Assembly: GCA_009760855.2 (NCBI GenBank)
Contig: WPIO01000010.1
Coordinates: 7,299,501 to 7,363,500 of the forward strand
Reading direction: 5' to 3'
DNA length: 64,000 nucleotides
From: Cristatella mucedo
Lineage: Eukaryota; Bryozoa; Phylactolaemata; Cristatellidae
This document shows positions 33,066 to 45,400 of this stretch, in pieces. Numbering within the stretch: the first letter of the stretch is position 1; each line of letters begins with the position of its first letter. The notes under the pieces are model-generated. The model was not told the origin of the DNA and ran no database searches. It saw nothing but the letters and a program-made list of their open reading frames with translations. The translations under genes were made by a program, and so were the position numbers.

Positions 33066-34330
33066 AGTACTTCGAGCAACCGCGCCTGGTGCCATGGTGC
33101 GCCTAACCTTCAGTTGGCTTGAACGCCATATGATACCTTGGTTTGTGCATTTCCGGCGTGCCCTTGCTGTCACCATCCAGCCTTAAGAGCTGCTGTGCTA
33201 GTACCGTGTGAGGTTGCAGTGCTTGAGGCTTTTATCTGCCTCCTTCACTTCCACCCCCTCGTTGTGGGCAATCCATTCCGGAGTTTCTGACTGCTGCGTG
33301 TGTGAAATTTCTCAGCGAAAAGTGGCAGTGGCCAGTCGCTAGCTCGGAGGCAAGCTCAAGCTGTAGTAATATTACATGTCTGCTTTTTTATGACACGAGG
33401 GGACGTTTCGTTAGGACCCTTAAGGCTAAGGCATGAGAGTGTCCTGGCTGAGTGTAGTTAGTGTGTGATTAGTGTAGTGTAGTGGTCTGGACGGTTAAGC
33501 TGAGTGATAGCAAATTTATTCGAGATCCGGGAATGTTTGCTCCTAATGTGGATGCTTCTCTTTGTTAAATGGCGGATAATTTATGCCAGCATTGGGTATT
33601 ATTCTGTTTTCAGATCTGGTACAGTCAGTCTGTCCTTAATTATTGCACCAGCTTTACTGGTGCTTTGGTAGTAGCCTTGCTGAGGTTTAACCTACTTGCT
33701 TTCAGGCTCGGTTCTGTTGGTTGTGATCGGTTTACCGACCGTGCCTTCAAGCAGCATATCTGCCGATATCTCAACTATCGATTATTGTGTGCACGAGTTG
33801 GATATATCATTTTGGCGCTAGTCGATTGATGTGCTAGCAGTTGTTGCTAACCTTGGCTTGTCCGACTAGTCGGCATTAAAAGCAAAGCTGCCCACGGCCG
33901 TTGAGTAGCGAGTACATTACAACCCCATCCCCCCAGAGTAGTGTGCTGCTTGATATACTGTACTACCTGAATGTAGCTGCTTGTTTCCTTGGCCCCACCT
34001 CCTGCTCCCACAGTGCTCGGTTGGAGGCTCTTACAAGTAATGAAAATTATATGCTCGAAAGACTTTTCAGGGCTCAGTTTAAGCTCTAGCAGGAGCAGAT
34101 GTTGGAGATATAAAGGGGTAGGCAGTACACGTCAAGATTTGTGACTCCAGCGGCATTGGCTCAGTTTCTATTGGCACCTCCCAGAATATGATTACAGCTA
34201 ATTATATATCGCCGAAGTAATGGCCGGTCAGATTCACCCGAAATACTCTACTGCTATTCAAGGGCTGCTGCTATACGAACGGCACGTTTGGCCCTTTGGT
34301 TAGGCGAAGGCCTTGATGGTGGTTTGCTGC
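33066..34330. other. No gene recognised
   Basis: Probably intronic (TRPML intron 1 if the candidate first exon is right). No exon-like or repeat-like segment is evident. Confidence 0.4.
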
Positions 34331-34359
34331 GGGGGGGGGGGGGGGGGGGGGGGGGGGGG
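34331..34359. repeat. Poly-G run, 29 bases
   Basis: An uninterrupted G homopolymer followed by T and GGGG, about 520 bp before the secure TRPML N-terminal exon. Could form a quadruplex; the length in the assembly may be inexact. Confidence 0.9.
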
Positions 34360-34878
34360 TGGGGTCAGCCGTGCATTGTCATTTCATTGTATCAGTCAAG
34401 CATAACACTTATCGTAATGATTGGCTATTAAAATCTGATGATGCACATGCTTCTGTTACCACAGAAAGGGAACGAATCGTGATCGAGTAGGCGCGGTTTA
34501 TTCCTACTGCCAACGAGAATGAGGGAGCAAGATTTAGCATTGAAAGTGATGAACGTGGTAGTGGGGACCAAGCAATAGTGTTGCTACTGGAGTCTGACCA
34601 CTAGTGAGCAACAAAACGAACTTCAATGACCCTTTTGCTTCGCTTCTTTTAATTTGCTTTGTTGACTGCTGTCCCAGATTCCTTTCAACTCAGACTAGCT
34701 CCGATTTTTTTCTTACCAAGGACTGCTCGATGCTGAACGATGGCTTCAGCACGATACTGGTCCACCAATGCTACAAGCAATTGCTGGGGCATTTGTTCTT
34801 ACTCTCGTGGTGTTCGCCAGCTCCATGTGCCTGACCGACCATGGCTGTTGCTTCGCCTTGGATCTATCTTGATTGTAG

Positions 34879-35189
34879 TGCCCAGTTCCGACAGCTTCGA
34901 ACGTGACCGTAGGAGCAGGCGCATGACAGAGCTGAGCAGTGCTCTAGCGCCTCCCCTTGCTCAGGGGGCAGCGCAGCCACCACTATCGAACGGCAGCGTC
35001 GGGACCAGCGATGCCAGATGCTCTACGGAGCAGCTGCAACACTCCCGCTACACGACTGCTGAGGTGGAGAAAATCCGTCGGAAGCTCAAGTATCACTTTA
35101 TGACGCCCCAGGAAAAGTGGAAGGCCAAGCGAGTGTTTCCCTATAAGCTGCTAGTGCAGACCTTCAAAATCATAATCGTCACCTTTCAG
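34879..35189 (+). CDS. TRPML N-terminal exon
   Basis: Contains the alternative start at 34923 (MTELSS), the polybasic KIRRKLKYHFMTPQEKW region and the first half of helix 1 (LLVQTFKIIIVTFQ). Donor CAG|GTAGAG, phase 0. The acceptor at 34878 is inferred. Confidence 0.88.
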
Positions 35190-36109
35190 GTAGAGATGAC
35201 CATTTGTTCTCCTCTGTGCTTTGTGCCCGACATCTCGCTGGGCCGGACTGGGCAGGCTCTTCGGCTGTTGGTTAGTGCAGCGACGACGCTTCGGTTTAGT
35301 ACAGCCATCTCAGGTCCTGCCTTTTTTTGTCCTTGTTGCAAGCAGCTGTGTGTTGAGCATTCAAAAATCCTGTTTTGCCAAGACTACATTTTAGTTTGCT
35401 TATGTTCAATTTCTGCTCTCATGTTCGTGTGACGCGAGGCTGTTTCCCTTCTACGACAGTCGGCCGGCAAAGAAGGAGGGTGGGGTAGTAACTCAGGCTA
35501 ATCACTTGACTGCTTACTGTATTGGCCACCGTGAACGAGACAGCTGCCATAGTCGTACGACATAAATGTGGTAAGCTCATTCGGTGCTTTAGCTGCTTTA
35601 GTGTAAGCAGTAGCACTGACCATGTGCAAAAAGCGTGTCTCCGTGAGTCAACGTGTCACGTGTTTGTAAACCAGGTGGTAGCTGCAGTCGGTTTAATAGG
35701 GTTTAACTGCATTGGCTTAGCCCTCGGTTTTTTTTTTAGAATGGTGGCGCCTCTTGAAAGCCTTGCTCCTTTACTTGACCAACGATTTGTAAAGCCAATG
35801 TTCTTTTCTGCGTGCTTCTATAACAATGTCAAGTGCCTGTGCGAAATAACTCAAATTGAAGGCACACTTGGGTGGTGGCAATATGCAGTCAAAGCTCAGC
35901 TAGCATCTGGTGATACATGCAGCTCGTGCCCACAACGCCCCACCAGGGGGGGTGGGGGATTCCGGCGAGTGCCCTGTGTGCAGCAGCAGCAGTCTGGCGA
36001 CGGCTGCTGCTGCACACAGCGTCATTGCCTGCTACTCTTGAGTCTCTAGAACAATGGTCAAGTTTTTCGTCTAGTTTTATTGCTTTCTGTTGTCAAGTCA
36101 CTGATTCTT

Positions 36110-36204
<95 letters not shown>

Positions 36205-39007
36205 TATTTGATTGCCACTGTGTGCTACGGTCCCAAACTCGGCCTAGGTAGCCTCGTTGTGTAGCTCGTGGATGGACAGTCAGCGGTGCTTTCCTACTTA
36301 TGGGCCTTTCAGTCCCTGCCCCCCCCCGAGGAGGAACGAAGGGCTCACTGTATGCCTTCTCATTTTAACAATCTTAGCCGGAAGGTTGGCTGTCGGTATC
36401 GTTTACAGCTAACAAGTGTCAGACACTACCTACCAAACACAGCTCTTTCCTGGTGACCATTATCGAGATATGGCGATTCGCTGGTGTTACAGGAGACCTC
36501 ACAGTTTGCGTTCATAGGTTGCCCACAGCTCTGTGCATGCGCACCTTTTGTTTGCATACATAGATTGAGGCCGATAATGGCTCCGAACTGTCGCCGCCCT
36601 AAAGTGTGTCGTGGGCTTGCACTAGTAATACGTCGATGCATGTCTATGAATGGTGACGTGAATCCAGCTATGGCCACCATGTCTGCAGCAGTAATAACAA
36701 CAGTGTTATGCTCTTTTTGGTGTGTAAGCATCGAAAAAACGTGTTTATACATGTGTATGTATGTGAGCAGCTCACTGCCTAAGGACTCGCTTTAGTCATA
36801 GTAGTTCCGTCACAGGAGACAATGCTGTACCATCTTGCCACTTGACGGAAGTGCTACGTCTTGCCACGTGACCATTCTCTTTTTAATTAGTAGAGATTTA
36901 CATGTGATCTCTTTTTCGTTTAGGGTTTAAGGTTTAGGATTTGGGGTTTACGATTTATAGTTTAGTGTGTAGGGTTTGCATTGCTTATTTTAGGGATCGT
37001 GCTTTAGGGTTTCAATTTTTAGGGTTTCGAGTTTTCGGTTTATGGCTTATAGCAGCTGGCTGCCATGCTTCACTTTCTGCCTTATGCAAAGTACCCATAA
37101 CAGAAAGTTTACCCTTCTAATTTGAATGACGCCACATGCCATATGTATATATAATGCCATATATGTAAATAATGCCAGAGTCTATAAATATGCAATAAGT
37201 AATAATGTCATAGTAGCTGGTATGCACTCGACTATGCTTCCTTAGAACTTCAAAATTGCTGCTGGTCAGTGAGTGCCAGCAGCCACTTACCGTATACTTG
37301 CCTCCCAATAGATGCGTTTGTACAGTGGCTGCGGTTGCATACGTGTTGCGTAGCGATCACAGCGCACAGGTCTGTGGGCATGTCGTTGCGACTGCAGGCG
37401 CTTACGGCCCCGCACACACGCTCACATTTGTCTGTTTGGGAAGCAGCTCGTCTCATTCGGGTCGGAGCGGACAGCCTTTGTCGACTTCACCAAGAGAAGT
37501 GCGCTGGCCATGTGCCACATGTACCTGGAGAAATGGGACCCCACGTACGAGACGAACCCCTATCCCGCAGCCATCGGTCAGTATGCCTTGTATGAGAAAG
37601 CTGCCTTCTACAAGCACATTAACTACGCCCTGACGAAGGTGAGCCTCGGCTGCCGCTGCTGCAGCAGCCCGCTTGCTGCCTTCAGGCCACCTACCGCTGC
37701 AGCAGCTGCAGCAGAGGTGAGCCGTCTCGTGCCGTTTTGCGCCGGCAGGCCGGGCTGTTTACTTCCAGTACAACCAGACGCGAGAGATATGCTTAGGCGT
37801 GGTGGACTTTCCGAACAGTGACATTTCCGGACAGAAATCGAATAACATGAAGCTGTGCAAAGAGTTTTTCAAAGTCGGAGAAGTGAATCCTTTCAACGAG
37901 AGCTACAACGTTAACCCTACGTTGACGACAGGTATTCGGGCTGAAGCCACCTCCTGCCCTCGGCCAGTGCCGGCACTGGACGAGCCTAGGGGTTCGGCCT
38001 AGTGGCAGGAGCAGGAGTTTTGGGTCTCTGGCTTCTTTGCCTCCATGCCTCACCTCGTGTCACTCCCTCACTCTCCTCCCCACTCCCTCGTGCCGGCTGC
38101 AGCTCCGAGGAGGGCAGCAACGCAGCAGTTTGTGAGTAATTGGCAATAACGCATGCCAAGTCTGCAACTACTGACCGCATGAAAGAGGATAGGCCGGACG
38201 AACAGGTTGACGGCATCAGCAGATTAAAGGCCTCCTGTTGGCCTGTGCCCCTGTTGGAATGAGCTCGAAGCAGCCTAACTAGAGGCTTTATGTGGCCGGT
38301 GCTTCGCTTGCCTAACTTTAGGTGCCAGCAGGTTCAACAAATAATAAAATATAATTCATTTGTATAGTACCATAAGAGAACCTAAATCACTATTCAGGCG
38401 CTTTACGTATGCCACGGGGCTCGAGCCCACGACCTCGGTTAGACCTTGGTCGGGGCGAGCACCTTAACCACTGGGCCAAACCAGATCGGCGTTGGATTCA
38501 TACGACGTCCTTTGCTCTACCGATAGCCTCTTTTTCTTTGTTGTGTATGTTATCTTGCAAACAAGCAGCCATTGCAAATATTATCTGTAGACAGCAGCAA
38601 CACGGTAGTTGCTCGTACGGAGGCAGCTGCTCAGCCTCGAGCTCATGCTGCAGCAGCTACCAGCAACTGCTGCTGCTGCTGCCGAGTAGCTGCTAACGAG
38701 CAGCCACTACTAGTCATGCTGGCTTTGGCTTTCTTTTGCAGCCAGTTATAGATGCCCTTCGGAGACTTGGCATCTTGTCAAGCTTTTTCTTTGCTTTCAG
38801 AATGCATCGTCGTTGAGCCGGTAGTGGTTCGTGGCAACGGCACACATTCCGAAACACACTCGTACGACGTGGCCGAGTTTCTTCGGCAGAAGAACATGTC
38901 GATTGTATTCAATAGGTAATATAAGCCCTGTGCAATTGTTGATTATAATGAATGTGTTGATTATTACAGTGTGTGTAAGTATACCTGTGCAATATATGTA
39001 TATGTAT

Positions 39008-39052
<45 letters not shown>

Positions 39053-39066
39053 TATATATATGTATG

Positions 39067-39163
<97 letters not shown>

Positions 39164-40547
39164 ATGTATTACTACGTTAGTGGAGGCTTATCCCTTGCTA
39201 TCTTGGTTTAGTTATGCACTCAGTCTAGTGACCTGTCGTTGTGCCAATCCTACTTTCACTTCACTTACTACCTGGCTGTGCTTCTAAACATGGTTGGCAG
39301 CAATTGCCTGGTGGCCAGGCCGGACGTGTCTAGCAGCCTGCAGCCGATGATGTAACCTGGCAAGACAAGCATGGCTCCTATTGGAGTCAAATGCTCGGCC
39401 ACGTGACGTCTGAAAGACCGCCGGAAGCCCAGCGCCAAGGGCACCATTCTGTAGGCCACGTCGTGGACGAATGCTAGATAAAGATTCCTGGCCACTAATC
39501 GTGCAGAAATAATACACTTGATACAGCGCTCCCTAGAGAACTCAATCTCTCTCTAAGCACTTCACGTTTGCTGCTAAGGAAGCACGATCGAATGGTTAGT
39601 GGTAGCATGCTCAATGACAACCATATCCAACCCGTCAGGGGTGACATGCACAGGGTCAGCATGCAAACGTGGTCAGGGGCAGCATGCAGTGTCAGCATGC
39701 ATAATAAGCATGTAATGGACAAATCACGTGAACCCTCTTAATTCGTTGTGCGTGAAGCAGACGTTAGACCCTCAGATCAGCGACTAGGTTGTGTTTGCAT
39801 CATAGGTATAGTTGGGATTGAGCCACAGCAGGGTCGGGCCTTGACCTTGACTCTGCAAGGGGTAGCTAATCACAGGATAGCCGTCTGCCACGTCCCTTCT
39901 GATCTTCCAGCACAGGAAGGCCAGGGCTGATCGTGTCTCCTTCACATGCGATGCACATCGTGTGCTTGTTATGCATGCATGCACACATGCGAATGCACCA
40001 GGGTAGACAAGAGCATGAAGCCTGCACTTTTATAGGGCGTAATGAGGCGCTGCAGTGTAGAGCCGTGCATCTTCTTAAGGTATATTTATTTGAATTCCAG
40101 TCTCCACAAGTTAACTCTGGAGTTTAGCCTGAAGACGATACGTCTCAAAGAGGCCGGCAACTTGGATCCGTTTGACACACCAATATGCCTGTCTATCACA
40201 GGTCTGGTAGGTCTGGACTGCCTGTAGGTGCTTGCCTTTTGCCGACACTTCTCACTGGCGTGCTGCTTGGCTGACTCGGGCCAGGTGAGCGGGAGCAGAG
40301 CTGTCGTCATTACTGGTAGCGATGGGGACTGTTTCTCCGACTCTCACACACACTGGTCATGGCTCACGTGGTTTTTCAACTATGACCGGCTGGCACGAGA
40401 TGACATACCGACAGAACATGCTTGCTTGACACAAACCGTGTGCCTGCCAATTGGTGCCCATGTGCTGTGGCGCTCATAAGGAAAGAATGTTTAGCCAAGA
40501 TGGTTGGTCATACTTCTGAGAACAGTCTTTCCATGTCCTGTCGGTGG

Positions 40548-40600
<53 letters not shown>

Positions 40601-42001
40601 TCCTTAATCTCCCTTTATCTCTCTAACACTTTATGTATATATCTATCTGTACCTCTGTATACACATCCTCGTGCTTGCACATGCACACACACATACAGGT
40701 GCTGTCAAAAATTTAAGCGCTTGCTAGAAAAGGGAAAATTCGGATGATTGAGACCTCTCCGACGTGGCTGGTTCAGATGCAGCACCCTATAGGAATTCTG
40801 GTATCAATCGATGCTAAATAAAGTGGTTCTCGTATCCAGGAGCATCAGAAGCAAATTATACTAGAAAACACGATGCTGAAAAAAAATACGTTTAAAAATG
40901 GCATCTAATCAAGGATGGAAAACCTCGTTCAAATAGCAAATGTATATAATGCTTTTGTCTGCCGAATGACATTTTCTAGAAAGCTTAGATTACTTTGTCA
41001 CAAAAGTTGGAGATGGCGGAGTAGCTGTACAGTACAGTATTAAAAAGCAGTTGCAACTGGGAACGATAGAAACGATGAGTGGTTTGGTCACACTGAGCTG
41101 ACAAACAAAGGGCCATACAAAGACTTGAAAGACTCGAAACAGTTTTTCTCCTGCAAAAAGTGCTGCTAGGACACCAACTTACGACAGGGCTTACAAAGTA
41201 TTCTGCGGAGGTTACTTTAACAATGTTTACTCTCAAGGATTGCTGATCGCAAGCTTTTGCTTGCTTAAAAGAAAAAAATAAGACGCACGAAACCGGCTAG
41301 CGACCACACCATCGATCTTGGCTGACTGGCAAAGAGCAGTGTGGACTGATGAATCAAAGTTTGCTATTTTAATGTTGGTAGGAGAGTATTGTGAAGCAGA
41401 GCGTTAGTGAAGGATCCCCGATGACTGCCTTCAAAAGATGGTAAAGAAGTTAGGTGGCGGCAGAGTTATGTATGGGCGCTGTTGCTCTGCAACCAATACT
41501 AGAAGTCTATCGTGTAGAAGCCATTAAGAACCAGCACGATAGACTTGGACATATTAAAAAAGGCAGGTATTCCAAGTGCGATAGCCCTGAGATGTCTTGA
41601 TTGTATATGGCAACAAGAGACCGCTCCGAAGCTCAACACACTGTCTGTGAGATAAGTTTTCGACCATAGTCCAGATCGCAGATATCCTCCACAGACTCGA
41701 TTGTCGTGGCCAAGCATGAGAACTGATCTGAATCATATCGTAAACCTTTGGAATGCTTCGGAGCAAAGTGCAAGATCTTCAGCTATTCGTATAATCTCAG
41801 ATGTCCCCTTTAAGGCTCTATGTCAACGCTGACGAGAAATTGCTTCTGAATTATGAGCAACGATGCCAACTTGCAAACATGAAGTGAGTAGAAATCGCGG
41901 TGGAGCCACTGCAGACCTAAGTAGTTTATTCATTGAATAAAAAAGCGTACCATGTTTATTTAGCACCGTGGGCTGTATGCCATGCAATAGCTGTATGTAT
42001 G

Positions 42002-42069
<68 letters not shown>

Positions 42070-42415
42070 CATATATATATATATACACACACATACTGAT
42101 ACCACTATAAGTTTAAGCAACAGGCCAAAATTACTGGAAAGGTTGCGGCTTTCTCTGGTAAATCACTATCCCTCTGTCTCTCCATCTATGTCTGTCACTG
42201 TATCTCTCCATCTTTCTACCTCTATATATCTCCATCTCTCTTTATTTATCCTCAATCTCTCACAGTCTGTCTCCTGCATCTCACTCAGTCTCTCACCATC
42301 TCTCATTCTGCCTCTCATGATCTCCATATCTCACTCTGTGTCTCTATCTCTCTCAGTCTGTGTCTGTTCCTGTCTCTCTCAATCTGTCTGTTTCTGTCTC
42401 TCACCGTCTCTGTCC

Positions 42416-42456
<41 letters not shown>

Positions 42457-45400
42457 TCCCACAGTCTCCTTCTTCCCCTGCTCTCTTTTTCTTAGAGGAG
42501 GATTATGCTTTTGCTACTTTTTGTGGAAAGTTCTTAGCATACCTTCCTTACGCCACACGATTCACCGATACGGATTGGCTATGCCGTGACGCCCTCAATT
42601 TCGGACCTAATTTTGGTTGTGTGCTCTACAAATTTGCATCACTTGATTCTTCGGTTAGACATGTATAGGCAGCTACTTGTCACCACGTAATCGTGCTGTC
42701 AGGATGAATGAGGCTAAACTCACTGCCAACCATCCGCGCAGATCACGTACGACAACTCTGGCCATAACGGCCAGATGCCCGTTCAGCTTACAATTGCCGA
42801 CCTTCAAGATCTCGGCTGTCAGGGCACCACGGTCGTCGTGGAAGGTAAGGTTTTTTCTTTTACTTTTTATCTCCTGTGACAGCTCTCGATAGTCTAGCTA
42901 TTTGTTGCATACACTGGTGCACTGTTAGCTGTATTACCCGTGCTATAACGGTCATGTTTCAGAGACTAGCGGTATGTCAGGCTTAATCCTGGGACTAGAC
43001 ACTCTGTCCCTGATTGTCTGCATCGTCTCGCTGTACCTCTGCTCTCGCTCGTTGGGTAAAGCCTCCCGGCTCCGTAAGGTGAGCCGGCTTCGCCCTTTGC
43101 CACCCGCGGCTCAAAGCAGTATGGCTGAATGCTGCTGTGCAGGGCAGTGCTGTAGTGTGCAGCTTTCTTGCATTTGCTGGGAACGGTGCCTTAGTTACCT
43201 CACCTGATATGTGATCGTGCAGCTTTTTCATCGTTTTTTATATTAAACTGGCTGTCAGAATACTTAGGAAGCGTGCTGTCTCAATCTTTTGTGCCGTAGG
43301 TTGCGGTGGAATTCTTTGATAGCCACTTCCAGCACAAGTTGTCCACAAAAGACAGATTTGAGTTCGTCAGCTTATGGTTTGTCATGATTGTTATCAGCGA
43401 CGTCCTGTTAAGTGTTGGCACCTCTATAAAAATTTACACCAGAATCCAGGTATGCTTATGTTAATGTTTGCATGTGTTCGGTCTGCTTAAGTGCCATATG
43501 ATAACTAAATATAGATACAACTGAACCGTCAGCTAGATTTTTTATATATAGTGTTAAACACCCCAAAGGATATCGTTGCACTAGAAAGAATATACCATGT
43601 TGTCGTAGGGAGTTAAAAACCACGTTCTTCGAATCCAGAGGCGGGTAATGATGTAATGGACTGAGCACAAACCAGTGTGGCTACCATAGACATACACTCA
43701 ATCGCAAAAGTACGAATTCGGGCGGCTGGGGCAGCCTGCGTATATGACGGCTGCCTATATGCCTGCTTTTCGGATAAATATCGAAAGTTGGTGCTAGCTG
43801 AAGGGTGCACACGAAAAGAAAAAGCAACGTGTTTCCCCAATTATCACGAGTCGTACGTAATTTATTGAGCTAGCACCTCCCTCATTTGCCTGTCTGACTC
43901 ACCAAGGCACGGAGCTTATCGAATGCTTGTAAGCATTGACCGTTCGTCATGCAACTTCGGGCTCGTTGCTAGTGGAAAAAGCACATCAGCCAACGTGGCA
44001 CAAACGGCCAGCTGCCCTGACCGTCGTCCCACAAATGCTCGATTTACTTAAGGTCTGGAGACGGATTCGCTCAAACCACAACCATCACGGGAGAGTAAGC
44101 AAACCTATATAAGTTGTATTGAAAAAATACATAACTTTATCGGCAATGTGTGTTGGCTCCACTCCTGAATATATCACAACCCCTGAGATGGCCATATGAT
44201 TTCACCGAGAGCAGCACCACTTACCACCTTGTTCATTAGGATGGGCTCCTCTAATTTCATATAGTCAGCAGTATAGTTGGCTTCCCTCTCTCTACCCGAC
44301 CATTTAAAGAAGTCTGCTCAAATGAGAATTGGAGGCCCCCCTCCCCACACGGCGAGCGCACTGTGGCACCTGTGTTGTAAGGAAGCACTTCCTTAACTCA
44401 ACAGATTCGACCCAATGCCCATTGTAAACGACTTAATGGATTTTTCCGGGGCAGAAGTGGTTTTCTTTCAGGGACTCAAGAAGTCAGACCAATATCATCC
44501 ATCTAATTGCTCTAATTTCTCGCGTTGTTTTTGCTAACTCTTCTTCCCTGACGATACTTCCAGACTTGGATCTTGAGCATTTTCCAATGCGAAATTGGCA
44601 AGTGTCGACAATAAAACCCGTGGCACTTGCAATAGGTTAGTAGCTGGGCGTTGAGTTTGTCGGCAGACTATGCCGATTAAGTACACAATCGTGGCTTGCT
44701 CTATCGGTAAATCGGTTCACGTGCTCTTGCCCGTAGAGTTATCTCTCTAGCCAATGATGTAGTGCTTCTTGGTGATGTATCCGTTTTGGGTAGCATCGCC
44801 TGTTGAAATTGCCGAATCGGCAGGAAGTCGGGGGGGGGGAGGCAGGGATGAATCGGTCGTGTAAAACCCAGCTGTACACGTGAGGGGGCTCCTTTATTAA
44901 AAGGCAGTGGCTGGCCACTTTGGCGACCCTCGCTAGCAGTGACATGCTGGGGGCACTTTCGCCCCCATGATGGAGCATGATGCTGCTTCAAAGGCTCAGA
45001 AGTGTTGCTGCGAAGCTGCCCACTGTGATGCCATCTGCTCCCTCATCTGTAGGGTACACATTCGTACACAATCTGTGGGCTAATATTGGGTCTCAGCAAC
45101 CTCCTGGTGTGGATGGGCATACTTCGTTACCTTGGCTTCTTTAAGAAGTACAATGTAAGTTAACTGCTGCTGCAGGTGCTGCTGCAGCTTAGCGTTGCAG
45201 CTCAGTCGTAAGACAGAGAGTGGTCTTGCTGTGGTGACCTTTGGCCTAGGAGCATGATGCTTTGCTCTGCCCCTGTTGTTGTGGTGGCGGGCCTGCTGGC
45301 ATCCGTCACCGCCGAGCTTGGCGTGGTTCGCGTCGAGTTTCATTTCATTTCATTTTTTCGGCCCACAGACACTGCTGCTGACTATCAAAAAGGCTGCTCC

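Noticed and set aside
36114-36202. CRISPR-like or regulatory array
   Set aside because: A simple CA dinucleotide repeat; no spacer-repeat organisation exists anywhere in the window.
37686-37716. A possible 31-nt microexon between two TRPML exons
   Set aside because: It would repair the phase if the acceptor at 37748 were used, but the following intron would be only 32 nt. The later acceptor at 37768 gives phase 0 and the right family length without it.
39017-39211. Cysteine/valine-repeat proteins
   Set aside because: They are translations of the TG/TA microsatellite; the same applies to the repeat frames at 42.0-42.6 kb and 60.6-61.2 kb.
40201-40203. Donor ACAG|GTCTGG for the TRPML LTLEF exon
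   Set aside because: It leaves phase 1, incompatible with the next exon that must start in phase 0; the donor five bases downstream solves this.
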